A DNA stretch of 64,000 nt from Streptomyces sindenensis (GTDB lineage: Bacteria; Actinomycetota; Actinomycetes; Streptomycetales; Streptomycetaceae): assembly GCF_014649035.1 (NCBI RefSeq), contig NZ_BMSG01000010.1:62001-126000 (forward strand), given 5' to 3'. The position numbers and the translations under genes were made by a program. Position 1 is the stretch's first letter. The number at the start of each line of letters is the position of its first letter. Of this stretch, positions 17,146 through 25,929 are shown piece by piece. A model generated the notes under the pieces. The model had not been told where the DNA came from. It made no database searches and saw only the letters and a program-made list of their open reading frames with translations.

Positions 17146-17796
17146 GTGGCCTGTGACCTGTGGCTGGTCCCCCTCGTCGACGTGCTGTGCCACAGCGCCG
17201 ACAACCCCTTCGCCGAAGAGATCGCCGTCTACGACAAGGCGCTGAACGACGCCGGGCTGCCGTCCGTCCCCGTCTACGCCTACATGCCGGGCCTCACCGG
17301 GGATGTCGCCCCCGTGGCCGGTTTCGACTACGACGCCCTGCACTTCCTGCGCCGCGCCTATCTGCTCCAGCTGAGCGGGCTGGCCGTCACCCCGGTCGCC
17401 GGTCTCGACGGCGACTACGAGCAGCTCCTGGAGATGTTCGAGCAGGGGGCGCAGCAGTCGCACCTGGTCTGGCACTACGACCACGCCGGGGCGTACGTCC
17501 CGGTGGACTTCCCGGTCCCGCTCTCCGACGACGCCCTCCTGGCGGGCGGCGGCCCCCTCGGCTCCGCCCACGGGCTGCTGCGGGAGCTGGAGTTCGTCGC
17601 CCCGGCCATCGGTATCGACCCGGCCAACCCGCCGGCCGCCCCGCAGCCTCCGTCGGGCCCCACCGCGCTGGAGGAACCGGCGCACCCGATGCCCTACGAC
17701 GACAGTCCCTTCGCCCGCGAACGCCACGTCTGGCTGGGCCTGCACGCGGCGGCGACCCGCAGCCTGGCCCAGGGCTCAATGATCATCTTCAGCTGA
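17146..17796 (+). CDS. Conserved actinomycete protein of unknown function
   Basis: 216 residues from GTG 17146. It is mostly acidic, with no signal peptide, transmembrane helix or recognised motif. Distinctive stretches are LWLVPLVDVLCHSADNPFAEEI at the start, HLVWHYDHAGAYVPVDFPVPL in the middle and HVWLGLHAAATRSLAQGSMIIFS at the end. I do not recognise a family. Coding bias is typical of the window and the downstream region is repetitive and gene-free. Confidence 0.7.
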   Translation: MACDLWLVPLVDVLCHSADNPFAEEIAVYDKALNDAGLPSVPVYAYMPGLTGDVAPVAGFDYDALHFLRRAYLLQLSGLAVTPVAGLDGDYEQLLEMFEQGAQQSHLVWHYDHAGAYVPVDFPVPLSDDALLAGGGPLGSAHGLLRELEFVAPAIGIDPANPPAAPQPPSGPTALEEPAHPMPYDDSPFARERHVWLGLHAAATRSLAQGSMIIFS

Positions 17797-17800
17797 GCCG

Positions 17801-17937
17801 CACCCAGCCGGCCCCGCGCCTCACGGACCGGGGTGCCCGCACCCAGTCGGCCCCCGCGCTTCACGGACCGGGGCGCCCGGATCCAGTCGGCCCCCGCGCC
17901 TCATGGACCGGGGCGCCCGGATCCAGCCCGTCCGGCG
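17801..17937. repeat. Three 40-bp tandem repeats plus partial copy
   Basis: Units at 17801-17840, 17841-17880 and 17881-17920 share CCAGTCGGCCCCCGCGC and TCACGGACCGGGG with few differences; a partial fourth unit runs into a CCCGTCCGGCG dispersed-repeat half. The array sits just after the stop of the unknown gene at 17796. Confidence 0.85.
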
Positions 17938-18006
17938 TTTGGGCCCGGGGGCCCGGGGGCGGGCCCCGAAGCGTCACCCGGGGGCATGGGCGTGCCCCGG
18001 GAACAC

Positions 18007-18849
18007 TCACCGCGGCGGCGACTCCGGTGGCCGCTGCCGCGGCATGTTCGGCCGCGCCGCCACCGACGGCATCGAGAACCGCCCCGGCGCCGCCCCCGGC
18101 TCCCCCCGCCCGCCCGCGCTCCCCGTCGCCAGGGCCTGCATCCCCATCGGCGCGGGCCCCGCCCGGAACTCCACCATCCAGTCCGCCGTCTCCGACCGCA
18201 CCAGCTCGGTGACGTCCTCGGAGAATCTCCGCAGCACTCCCAGGCACCGCTCGGTCGCCTCGCTGGCCGTGCCCTCGGTCGGCCCGAGCATCTCCCGTAC
18301 GCACTCCGAGGCCCAGTCGAACTGGAGCACCTGGAGCCGCCGCTGCACGGCCTGGGCCGTGGCCAGGTTCCTTATCCACCCGGAGGTGAGGCCGAAATAC
18401 CGGTCGCAGGCCATGCAGGCGGCCCCCAGCAGCAGCGACAGATAGCCCCAGCCCGCCGAGCCGCTCAGCGTGCCGGTCAGGTCGAGCAGGGGGAGGGCGG
18501 CACCGGCGACCACCCCGGCGGCCGTGCCGAACCGCAGGCCCCGGGCGGCCCGGCGCTTCCAGACCCGGTCGTTCAGATACCAGTCGGCGGTGTCCAGGGC
18601 GCCGGTCTCGACCCAGCGGTAGAGCTCGTCGAGCCGCTCGGCCGGCTCGCCCCAGTCACCGAGGGGGAACGGGCGCCCGGTCAGATCGCGCCCGCCGCCG
18701 CCGCGCCATCCGGCACGGTCGCCGGTGCGTCCGGCGGTGCGATCCCCGGCCGGGGCTCCCGTAGCGGAATGCTCAGCTCCGTTCTCACCGGATCCCGCAT
18801 CGGACTCCTTGCGGGGCGGCCCCTCGGGCTGCATCTCCGGCTGACTCAC
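18007..18849 (-). CDS. Two-transmembrane SLATT-like protein
   Basis: 280 residues from GTG 18849 (GAGGAG 7 bp upstream; another GTG lies 18 bp earlier). A disordered N-terminus of about 60 residues precedes a helical segment (AERLDELYRWVETGALDTADWYLNDR), two close transmembrane helices (about 106-126 and 133-149) and a charged helical region with FDWASECVREML. The architecture matches SLATT domains, predicted two-helix membrane effectors in conflict systems; here no nucleotide-sensor partner is adjacent. A Pro-rich tail ends the protein. It is divergent from ybaB-recR. Confidence 0.65.
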   Translation of the reverse strand: MSQPEMQPEGPPRKESDAGSGENGAEHSATGAPAGDRTAGRTGDRAGWRGGGGRDLTGRPFPLGDWGEPAERLDELYRWVETGALDTADWYLNDRVWKRRAARGLRFGTAAGVVAGAALPLLDLTGTLSGSAGWGYLSLLLGAACMACDRYFGLTSGWIRNLATAQAVQRRLQVLQFDWASECVREMLGPTEGTASEATERCLGVLRRFSEDVTELVRSETADWMVEFRAGPAPMGMQALATGSAGGRGEPGAAPGRFSMPSVAARPNMPRQRPPESPPR

Positions 18850-19148
18850 CGGGGCACTCCTCTGCACTCTGACGGACGGGACGGACGCGTAGGGGGTAAC
18901 TCTGCGTCACCGCACATGCACGCTCGTGTGCCGAGGTGCATGCCCTTCCTACCGCCGAATGGTGGGCCGTGGGGTCGAAATCGCGGGATTCCCGCCTGGG
19001 CAGGGCCCCTGGTCAGGTATAGGAGCCCTCACGTCGGTTCGCAGATCTCACTCGAAAGAGTTGGTCCCCGGCGGGTGAAGCGCGGTGACCGGGGAGCACG
19101 TAGGCTCGGCTTACCGAAACATTTGTCGTCGAAATGCCAGGAGTGACC

Positions 19149-19493
19149 GTGATTCCCGGTGGTGGCCAGCCCAACATGCAGCAGTTGCTCCAGCAGGCCC
19201 AGAAGATGCAGCAGGATCTCGCCGCGGCCCAGGAGGAACTGGCCAGGACCGAGGTCGACGGACAGGCGGGCGGCGGTCTCGTGAAGGCCACCGTGACCGG
19301 CTCCGGCGAGCTGCGCGCCCTGGTGATCGACCCGAAGGCGGTGGACCCGGAGGACACCGAGACGCTGGCCGATCTCGTCGTCGCGGCCGTCCAGGCGGCC
19401 AACGAGAACGCGCAGGCGCTCCAGCAGGAGAAGCTCGGCCCGCTGGCGCAGGGGCTGGGCGGCGGGGGCGGCATCCCGGGTCTGCCGTTCTGA
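19149..19493 (+). CDS. YbaB/EbfC family nucleoid-associated protein
   Basis: 114 residues from GTG 19149, with AGGAG 5 bp upstream; an ATG 15 bp earlier lies in or before that site and is less likely. The central helix ([23 protein letters not shown]) followed by a beta segment ([21 protein letters not shown]) is the YbaB tweezer-like DNA-binding dimer fold. It stands 123 bp before recR, the conserved ybaB-recR pairing. A Gly-rich tail ([12 protein letters not shown]) ends it. Confidence 0.93.
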   Translation: MIPGGGQPNMQQLLQQAQKMQQDLAAAQEELARTEVDGQAGGGLVKATVTGSGELRALVIDPKAVDPEDTETLADLVVAAVQAANENAQALQQEKLGPLAQGLGGGGGIPGLPF

Positions 19494-19616
19494 CCCGGCC
19501 GGCCGCGGGGCCGTAGGCGCCCGTGGGCCCCGCAGGTTCCGCGGGCCCTCCAGGGCCTACTGGTACCGACCCGTACCCACTACGGTACGGAGCAGGAAGC
19601 GAAGAAAGGCGTTCCG

Positions 19617-20216
19617 TTGTACGAAGGCGTTGTTCAGGACCTCATCGACGAACTGGGCAGGCTGCCCGGCGTCGGTCCCAAGAGCGCGCAGCGGATCGCC
19701 TTCCACGTCCTGCAGGCCGAGCCCACCGACGTACGCCGGCTCGCCCACGCCCTCCTGGAGGTCAAGGACAAGGTCCGGTTCTGCGAGGTGTGCGGCAATG
19801 TCGCGCAGCAGGAGCGGTGCGGGATCTGCCGGGACGCGCGCCGCGATCCGAGCGTCATCTGCGTGGTCGAGGAGCCCAAGGACGTCGTGGCGATCGAGCG
19901 GACGCGCGAGTTCCGGGGCCGCTACCACGTGCTGGGCGGGGCGATCAGCCCCATTGAGGGCGTCGGCCCGGACGACCTGCGCATCCGCGAGCTGCTGGCG
20001 CGGCTCGCGGACGGCTCGATCACGGAGCTGATCCTCGCGACCGACCCCAATCTGGAGGGCGAGGCCACCGCGACGTACCTGGCGCGGATGGTCAAGCCGA
20101 TGGGCCTCAAGGTGACCCGGCTGGCCAGTGGTCTGCCGGTCGGCGGCGATCTGGAGTACGCCGACGAGGTCACCCTGGGCCGCGCCTTCGAGGGGAGGCG
20201 GCTGCTGGATGTCTGA
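19617..20216 (+). CDS. recR: Recombination mediator RecR
   Basis: 199 residues, the standard RecR length, starting at TTG 19617 (GAAAGG upstream). Order of domains: helix-hairpin-helix ([15 protein letters not shown], 16-30), a zinc finger with Cys56, Cys59, Cys68 and Cys71, then a Toprim domain ([15 protein letters not shown] and [18 protein letters not shown]). RecR works with RecF/RecO to load RecA at gaps. The stop overlaps a small 49-codon frame by 8 bp, suggesting coupled translation downstream. Confidence 0.97.
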   Translation: MYEGVVQDLIDELGRLPGVGPKSAQRIAFHVLQAEPTDVRRLAHALLEVKDKVRFCEVCGNVAQQERCGICRDARRDPSVICVVEEPKDVVAIERTREFRGRYHVLGGAISPIEGVGPDDLRIRELLARLADGSITELILATDPNLEGEATATYLARMVKPMGLKVTRLASGLPVGGDLEYADEVTLGRAFEGRRLLDV

Positions 20217-20358
20217 CGCCGAGGACACCGAGACCGGCACCGACGTCGGAACCGCCGCCGCAGGCCCCGGGTCCGGGCGCGCGCCCGGACCCCTGCACGT
20301 ACAGCCGTCCGCTCCACCGTCTGTGACCGCGCCCACGGGAGGTCCCCTCGATGTCTGA
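20209..20358 (+). CDS. Small linker frame between recR and the DUF5063 gene
   Basis: 49 residues rich in Thr, Gly, Ala and Pro. It begins at ATG 20209 inside the end of recR (8-bp overlap, GAGGGGAGG upstream) and ends at 20358, overlapping the next ATG (20351) by 8 bp. Both junctions lie in the identical 13-mer GATGTCTGACGCC. No family is recognisable and it could be non-functional, but the geometry would couple translation across all three frames. Confidence 0.35.
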   Translation: MSDAEDTETGTDVGTAAAGPGSGRAPGPLHVQPSAPPSVTAPTGGPLDV

Positions 20359-21010
20359 CGCCACGCTGAACTCCGTCACGCAGGACCCGGGCGACTTCGC
20401 CGTCCAGATCGCGGACCAGATCAAGACGTTCATCGTCGCGGTCACCGAGGTGTCCAAGGTCGACGAGCCGGAAGAGGCCGTCCCGGTCCTGCTCCTCCAG
20501 ATCTCGCAGCTCCTGCTGGCGGGCGGCCGCCTCGGCGCGTACGAGGACGTCCTGCCCGACGAGCGGTACGAGCCGGACCTCGGCGCGGAGCCGGACGCGG
20601 ACGGCCTGCGCGAGCGGTTCGCGGCGCTGCTGGAGCCGATCGACGTCTACTCCGAGGTCTTCGACCCGTACGAGCCCCGCAAGGCCCCGGTCCCGCACCG
20701 CATCTCCGACGACCTGGCCGACCTGGTCACCGACCTCGGCCACGGCCTCGCGCACTACGAGGCGGACCGCACCGCCGAGGCGCTGTGGTGGTGGCAGTTC
20801 TCGTACTTCTCCAACTGGGGCTCCACCGCCTCCGCCACCCTCCGCGCCCTCCAGTCCCTGGTCGCCCACATCCGCCTCGGCCAGCCCCTGGCGGAGCTGG
20901 ACGGCCTGGACACCGACCAGGACCCGAGCGAGGAGAACCTCGCCGAGGAGGCCGGCCGCGTGATGCTCCAGGAGATCGCGGGCCCGCTGGGGCTGCGGCC
21001 GGTGAAGTAA
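20351..21010 (+). CDS. DUF5063 domain protein
   Basis: 219 residues from ATG 20351 with GGGAGG upstream. A helical, acidic protein: FIVAVTEVSKVDEPEEAVPVLLLQISQLLLAGGRL, VYSEVFDPYEP and ISDDLADLVTDLGHGLAHYEADRTAEALWWWQFSYFSNWGSTAS fit the DUF5063 family, which commonly follows recR in actinomycetes. Function is unknown. No membrane segment is present. Confidence 0.85.
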   Translation: MSDATLNSVTQDPGDFAVQIADQIKTFIVAVTEVSKVDEPEEAVPVLLLQISQLLLAGGRLGAYEDVLPDERYEPDLGAEPDADGLRERFAALLEPIDVYSEVFDPYEPRKAPVPHRISDDLADLVTDLGHGLAHYEADRTAEALWWWQFSYFSNWGSTASATLRALQSLVAHIRLGQPLAELDGLDTDQDPSEENLAEEAGRVMLQEIAGPLGLRPVK

Positions 21011-21334
21011 CCGACCGCCTGCCGCCCGCCGTCCCCCGACGCGCCCCGGCTCACCGGATCGCGTCGGCGTTCCCCCCCCGGCCCGGCGGCGGTTCCGCAG
21101 GTCCGCCCGGGGCTCAAGCCCCGAGCGCCGAGCTCCGGGCCCCGAGCTCTTTCTGTAGGCATGGGTGGTTGGGTTCAACCCACCCACCCCCCTGTTTGTG
21201 CACCGGTCCGGACGGCCTTCCGAACTGCCTTTCAGCCTGCCCGAAATCGACCACTAGTGACGATCGGTGATCGGGTTGCGTCGGAGCGTACGCACGCTCT
21301 AGGTTCACGATCAGCAACCCACTATCCGTAAAAC
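21011..21334. other. Gene-free interval before paralogue B
   Basis: About 0.3 kb without a gene. It holds inverted repeats around 21108-21150 (CCGAGCGCCGAGCTCCGGG-type, like those upstream of paralogue A) and a self-complementary GGTTGGGTTCAACCCACC around 21166-21187. Probably promoter and structured upstream region for the gene at 21413. Confidence 0.5.
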
Positions 21335-21412
21335 GGACAACCCCGGTGGTGCTCGCAACACCGACCGGGGTCTGACCGTCAGAGATCGCCCACCTTAGAA
21401 AGAACGATCCCC
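21335..21412 (+). promoter_or_regulatory. Conserved 5' leader hairpin of paralogue B
   Basis: ACCCCGGT (21340-21347) pairs perfectly with ACCGGGGT (21364-21371); inside, GGTG (21348-21351) pairs with CACC (21359-21362) over a CTCGCAA loop. Then come CTGACCG, AGATCG and CGATCCCC just before ATGGCT. The same ordered blocks precede paralogue A on the other strand, with compensating stem changes. Confidence 0.65.
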
Positions 21413-22408
21413 ATGGCTGCTGCCAACCTTAGTGCCGCCCTGCGCGCTCCCGCCCACCCCATGGCGAAAGCCGGGTACGGAAAGCGCGTCGCCCCCGACC
21501 AGGCCCCGCCCGGCCCCGCCGACTTCGCCGGGCTGGAGCCCCGTGAGGCGGCCATCGCCGCGTACATCGACCGGCTCCCCGAAGGCGCGGCGATCGGCTA
21601 CAAGGTGCTCGCCGAGGAGCTGCCGGACTACGGGCAGCAGGCGTGCCGCAGCGCGCTGGACCGGCTGACCCGGGCCGGTCACCTGCGCCGCGTCAAGGTC
21701 CATGTCACGGTGACCGACGGCCAGATGCGCTGGGTGACCCGTACGTACTTCTCCCGCACCGCCCGCGACGCCGCCTGGTGGGCCGCCCACGTGCGGTTCG
21801 TCCGGGGCCTGGACGCGCCGGGCCAGCCGTCGGCTCCCGCCGCCGTGGAAGCGGCCGTGGAGCCTCAGCCGCAGCCCGAGCCCGGTGACCGCGCCCCGCG
21901 CTCGGAGACGTACGGCGTCCTCGCCGCGCTCGGCCGCCGCGAGCCCCGGCTCCAGCTCTCCGAGGGCGACTGCGTGGAGCTGGAACACCTGGCCGGGGAG
22001 TGGCTGGCGCGCGGCGTCGGCCGCGAACAGCTCACCCAGGTCCTGACATCGGGCCTGCCGACGCCCGTGCACTCCGCCGGGCACTTCCTTCGTAAGCGAC
22101 TGGAGACCAAGATGCCGCCGAGCCCCGCCCCCCGGCCGGAGAAGGACCACCCGAGCGAGCAGATCACAGGGTGCGTGATCATGTGCCTGTTCTGCGACGA
22201 GGACGAGACGACGACCACGCTGGACCACGGCGTCTGCCTCGACTGCAAGGAGGCGATCGCCCGCGACGAGGCGGCGGGCCTGACCGGCGACGTACCGGAC
22301 ACCTTCCTGGCCCGCCCGCGCGCCGAGGTCGACGTCGCCGCCCGCATGGCCGAACTCCGCTCGGCCGCCGCCCGCCCGGTCCTTCCGGCCCCGAGGCAGC
22401 GCCGATGA
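21413..22408 (+). CDS. Winged-helix / zinc-ribbon protein, paralogue B
   Basis: 331 residues from ATG 21413 (AGAAAG upstream). The organisation equals that of the 8739-9794 protein: short MAAANLSAALRAP start with AKAGYGKR, winged helix (LPEGAAIGYKVLAEELPDYGQQACRSALDRLTRAGHLRRV, then TYFSRTARDAAWW), linker, helical block (LQLSEGDCVELEHLAGEWLARGV) and C-terminal zinc ribbon (CLFC...CLDC). A regulator or DNA-maintenance role is plausible, not shown. The Uma2 gene follows 50 bp downstream. Confidence 0.78.
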   Translation: MAAANLSAALRAPAHPMAKAGYGKRVAPDQAPPGPADFAGLEPREAAIAAYIDRLPEGAAIGYKVLAEELPDYGQQACRSALDRLTRAGHLRRVKVHVTVTDGQMRWVTRTYFSRTARDAAWWAAHVRFVRGLDAPGQPSAPAAVEAAVEPQPQPEPGDRAPRSETYGVLAALGRREPRLQLSEGDCVELEHLAGEWLARGVGREQLTQVLTSGLPTPVHSAGHFLRKRLETKMPPSPAPRPEKDHPSEQITGCVIMCLFCDEDETTTTLDHGVCLDCKEAIARDEAAGLTGDVPDTFLARPRAEVDVAARMAELRSAAARPVLPAPRQRR

Positions 22409-22458
22409 GCGTGCGGGAGGTCCCGGTCGGGGCACCATGGAGGCGAGGAGGCGACGCC

Positions 22459-23037
22459 ATGACCCCCAGGACCACCGCCCAGCCCCAGATGAGTACCGAA
22501 GAGTTCGAGGAACTCGCCCGCCGGGCGCCCGAGCTGGTGCGGCTGGAGTTCATCCATGGAAAGGTCCAGGTCAAGCCCGTGCCCGACGGCAACCACGGGG
22601 CGATCGTCATGTGGCTGCTGAGGCAGTGCATGCAGCGGCGTCCGGAACTGTCGCTCTTCCCCGATCAGGGCCTCGCCATCGAGACGTACCGCAAGGGCCG
22701 CGCCCGCCCGGACGGTGTTCTCGCGCCCGACGAGCACTTCGCCGGGGTGGGGGAGTGGGCCGTCCCCACCGGCGTGCTCATGGTCGTGGAAGTCACCTCC
22801 CACGACGCCGACACCAACCGGCGCGACCGCGTCGAGAAGCCCGACGGTTACGCCGCCGCCGGCATTCCGGTGTATCTGCTGGTGGACCGCGAGGCGTCCT
22901 CGGTCACCGTCTTCACCGAGCCGGAGAAGGGCACGTACCGCTCCGCCACCACCCGGCCCTTCGGCGCGGTCGTCGAGCTGCCCGAGCCGGTCGGCTTCGC
23001 GCTCGACACCGAGAAGCTCAAGGAGTACGCCGACTGA
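22459..23037 (+). CDS. Uma2 family (PD-(D/E)XK-fold) predicted endonuclease
   Basis: 192 residues from ATG 22459, preceded by GAGGAGG. Uma2 features: LVRLEFIHGKVQVKPVPDGNHGAIV near the N-terminus, RPDGVLAPDEHF (conserved Pro-Asp), VVEVTSHDADTNRRDRVEKPDGYAAAGIPVYLLVDR, containing the E-x-x-S and K/Y positions of the restriction-endonuclease-like core. The family is expanded in Streptomyces and its function is largely unknown. Confidence 0.88.
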   Translation: MTPRTTAQPQMSTEEFEELARRAPELVRLEFIHGKVQVKPVPDGNHGAIVMWLLRQCMQRRPELSLFPDQGLAIETYRKGRARPDGVLAPDEHFAGVGEWAVPTGVLMVVEVTSHDADTNRRDRVEKPDGYAAAGIPVYLLVDREASSVTVFTEPEKGTYRSATTRPFGAVVELPEPVGFALDTEKLKEYAD

Positions 23038-23128
23038 AGCCGCCGGCCCCGCGTGCGGAATCCGGGACGGATATCCGGGGGCGGTTGCCGCACGCCGTTG
23101 TTAATCTCCCTCAGCTCTTGGTCTCCGA

Positions 23129-23299
23129 TCCGCCGACGGCGAAGTCCTTCGCGGTGTCGGCGACGACCGGGGCGCCCGGGGTCAGGAAGCCGTGGCCCTT
23201 GCCGTCGAGCGAGGCGGTGGAGGTGAGCGGGGTGCCGGAGGGCGCGGGCGCGCCGAACATGACCCCGCACCGGCCCGGGCCGCTGGGTCCGGCCGGCAC
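23129..23299 (-). pseudogene. Inverted fragment of the LamG gene
   Basis: On the minus strand this stretch reads CGVMFGAPAPSG...TASLDGKGHGFLTPGAPVVADTAKDFAVG, the first half of a LamG/concanavalin-like repeat. It matches the second repeat of the plus-strand frame (LRLDGVSGHAATDTPVVDTSGSFTV). The plus-strand frame starts with the missing second half (RVNGTRTVLSQD) right at 23299-23302. The junction is the 8-bp palindrome CACGCGTG (23297-23304). Re-inverting about 170 bp would put FAVG next to RVNGT in frame, short only of about three residues. Confidence 0.6.
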
Positions 23300-23301
23300 G
23301 C

Positions 23302-24390
23302 GTGAACGGCACCCGTACGGTCCTCTCCCAGGACGCGGGTACGGGCCGCGCCTTCACCCTGGGGCTGACGCAGGCCGGTTCCGCCCCCGCCTGGTCGTTC
23401 GCCGTCGGCGGGGCCCGGGTCACGGGCGGACTGCCCGAGACCGGCGACTGGGCGTACGTACTCGGCCAGTACGACGCGGGGACCGGCACGGCCCGGCTGT
23501 ACGTGAACGGCCGCGCGGTCGGCGAGGAGACGGCCGCCGTCCCCGTGGCGGGCGAGGGCGACTTCCAGATCGGCCGGGCGCGCGGGGCGCAGGGATACCG
23601 GGACCGCTGGCAGGGCGAGATCGGTGACGTACGGGCGTACGACCGGATCGTCGTGCCGGACGAGCTGACGGCCCTCGCCACGCGCGCCGCCCAGCGGGTC
23701 GGCCACTGGGCGCTCGACACCGCGCCGGACGGCCTCGCCCCGGAGTCGGACGGCGGAGCGCCGCTGAAGCTGGGTGCCGGGGCCTCGGTCTTCCGCCTCG
23801 ACGACGACCCCTGCGACTTGCTGGACCCGGACTGCGTTCCGGACTGGCCGCTGGAGGGTGACGGACACCTGCGCCTCGACGGGGTCTCGGGCCACGCGGC
23901 CACGGACACCCCGGTGGTCGACACCTCGGGCAGCTTCACCGTCAGCGCCCGGGTCCGGCTCACCGACGACGCGCCGGCGGCGCCGATGACGGCGATCTCC
24001 CAGGGCGGCGAGCACGGCGACGCCTTCAAGGTCCGCTTCGACCCGGAGAACTCCAGCTGGGACCTCGTGCTGGCGCACGCCGACGAGCCGGGCGCGCCGG
24101 AGACCGTGCTCCGCCGGATCGAGTGGCCCGACGGGGATTCCGGGGTGGGCCACCGCGTCACCCTCACGTACGACGCCTCGGCGAACCAGGTGTCCCTCTA
24201 CGTCGACGGGTGGAAGGAGTCCGACGGCGGCACCGCGGCCTTCGACGCCGCCTGGAAGAGCACCGGCGGGCTCCAGCTCGGCCGGGGGCGCACCGCCGAC
24301 GGCTGGGGCGAGCACCTGAAGGGCGTGGTGGACAGCGTGTACGCCTACGCGGGTGTGCTGTCCGAGACGCAGATCCGGCAGCTGCCGTAA
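23302..24390 (+). pseudogene. 5'-truncated LamG-domain (concanavalin-like lectin) protein
   Basis: 362 codons remain open. Two LamG-type repeats are visible: SFAVGGARVTGGLPETGDWAYVLGQYDAGTGTARLYVNGRAVGE, and FTVSARVRLTDDAPAAPMTAISQGG ... VTLTYDASANQVSLYVDGWKESDGG. The first repeat lacks its beginning, there is no signal peptide and no ribosome site at the apparent GTG. Intact relatives are long secreted proteins, so this is a decayed 3' remnant whose neighbouring piece is inverted upstream. Confidence 0.7.
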
Positions 24391-24438
24391 CGGGATCCTG
24401 CGGCTGCCGTAACGGGGTCCTGCGGCTGCCGTAACCGG
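24381..24438. repeat. 22-bp tandem repeat overlapping the LamG stop
   Basis: Units beginning GCTGCCGTAACGGG recur at 24381, 24403 and 24425 with 22-bp spacing (GCTGCCGTAACGGGRTCCTGCG). The first unit includes the TAA stop of the LamG remnant. Confidence 0.8.
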
Positions 24439-24657
24439 ACGTGTCCCGGCTCGCGCTTTCCCCGCGGATCGTGTGGGCTGGGACACAAAAGGGAGTGCGC
24501 GCGGTCCGGCTGGGCAACAGCCTCGTACGAGCAGTTCGGGGCGACACGCCGTACCGGGTGCTGAGCGGGACATCTCACCATCTGGTAATGGACGGGTCGA
24601 TTCCGGGCTGCTCGTTAAACTGAGCCGACCGCAGTAATGACTGAGCGAGGAGCGCAC

Positions 24658-25929
24658 GTGGGCCTTGTCGTGCAGAAGTACGGAGGCTCCTCCGTAGCCG
24701 ATGCCGAGGGCATCAAGCGGGTCGCCAAGCGAATCGTCGACGCCAAGAGAAACGGCAACCAGGTGGTTGTCGTGGTGTCCGCGATGGGCGACACGACGGA
24801 CGAGTTGATAGATCTCGCCGAGCAGGTGTCCCCGATGCCTACCGGCCGGGAATTCGACATGCTGCTGACCGCGGGTGAGCGGATCTCCATGGCCCTGCTG
24901 GCGATGGCGATCAAGAACCTGGGCCACGAGGCCCAGTCGTTCACGGGCAGCCAGGCCGGTGTCATCACCGACTCGGTCCACAACAAAGCGCGCATCATCG
25001 ACGTCACGCCGGGCCGCATCCGGACCTCGATCGACGAGGGCAACATCGCCATCGTCGCCGGGTTCCAGGGCGTGAGCCAGGAGGGCAAGAACATCACCAC
25101 CCTCGGCCGCGGCGGGTCGGACACGACCGCCGTCGCGCTGGCGGCCGCGCTGGACGCCGAGGTCTGCGAGATCTACACCGACGTCGACGGCGTCTTCACC
25201 GCGGACCCCCGGGTCGTGAAGAAGGCGAAGAAGATCGACTGGATCTCCTTCGAGGACATGCTGGAGCTCGCCGCGTCCGGCTCCAAGGTGCTGCTGCACC
25301 GCTGCGTCGAGTACGCACGCCGTTACAACATTCCGATCCACGTCCGCTCGTCCTTCTCCGGACTGCGCGGCACCTGGGTCAGCAACGAACCGCAAGGGGA
25401 CCAGAAGGTGGAGCACGCGATCATCTCCGGAGTCGCCCACGACGTCTCGGAGGCCAAGGTCACCGTCGTCGGCGTCCCGGACAAGCCGGGCGAGGCGGCC
25501 GCGATCTTCCGTGCCATCGCGGACGCCGAGGTCAACATCGACATGGTGGTGCAGAACGTCTCCGCCGCGTCGACCGGCCTGACGGACATCTCCTTCACCC
25601 TGCCCAAGGCCGAGGGCCGCAAGGCCATCGACGCCCTGGAGCGGACCAAGGCCTCCATCGGCTTCGACTCGCTGCGCTACGACGACCAGATCGCCAAGAT
25701 CTCCCTGGTCGGCGCCGGGATGAAGACCAACCCGGGCGTCACCGCGGGCTTCTTCGAGGCGCTGTCCGACGCGGGCGTCAACATCGAGCTGATCTCGACA
25801 TCCGAGATCCGCATCTCGGTGGTCACCCGCGCCGACGACGTCAACGAGGCCGTGCGCGCCGTGCACACCGCCTTCGGGCTCGACAGCGACTCCGACGAGG
25901 CCGTCGTCTACGGAGGCACCGGCCGATGA
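24658..25929 (+). CDS. lysC: Aspartokinase (alpha/beta type)
   Basis: 423 residues from GTG 24658 with GAGGAG upstream. The kinase domain starts [13 protein letters not shown] and contains [42 protein letters not shown] and [15 protein letters not shown]. Two ACT domains ([35 protein letters not shown] and [36 protein letters not shown]) give feedback control by lysine and threonine in this family. It phosphorylates aspartate, the first step to Lys, Thr, Met and diaminopimelate. Overlaps asd by 4 bp. An internal start for a beta subunit is likely at 25408. Confidence 0.97.
   Translation: MGLVVQKYGGSSVADAEGIKRVAKRIVDAKRNGNQVVVVVSAMGDTTDELIDLAEQVSPMPTGREFDMLLTAGERISMALLAMAIKNLGHEAQSFTGSQAGVITDSVHNKARIIDVTPGRIRTSIDEGNIAIVAGFQGVSQEGKNITTLGRGGSDTTAVALAAALDAEVCEIYTDVDGVFTADPRVVKKAKKIDWISFEDMLELAASGSKVLLHRCVEYARRYNIPIHVRSSFSGLRGTWVSNEPQGDQKVEHAIISGVAHDVSEAKVTVVGVPDKPGEAAAIFRAIADAEVNIDMVVQNVSAASTGLTDISFTLPKAEGRKAIDALERTKASIGFDSLRYDDQIAKISLVGAGMKTNPGVTAGFFEALSDAGVNIELISTSEIRISVVTRADDVNEAVRAVHTAFGLDSDSDEAVVYGGTGR
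25408..25929 (+). CDS. Probable internal in-frame aspartokinase beta subunit
   Basis: GTG 25408 is preceded by AAGGGGA (25394-25400) at 7-nt spacing and would give a 173-residue product starting [22 protein letters not shown], i.e. the two ACT domains. In Bacillus and Corynebacterium aspartokinases the beta subunit starts at the equivalent place. That is the basis for the call; expression is not shown. Confidence 0.55.
   Translation: MEHAIISGVAHDVSEAKVTVVGVPDKPGEAAAIFRAIADAEVNIDMVVQNVSAASTGLTDISFTLPKAEGRKAIDALERTKASIGFDSLRYDDQIAKISLVGAGMKTNPGVTAGFFEALSDAGVNIELISTSEIRISVVTRADDVNEAVRAVHTAFGLDSDSDEAVVYGGTGR

Noticed and set aside
17801..17937. CRISPR-like appearance of 40-bp units
   Set aside because: The units are adjacent without spacers, few, and no cas gene is near; a simple tandem repeat.
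23182..25866. A 2.7-kb minus-strand open frame
   Set aside because: It is antisense to aspartokinase and the LamG remnant; in very GC-rich DNA the antisense frame of a gene stays open by codon bias. The translation is repetitive Arg/Gly/Val with no family motif.
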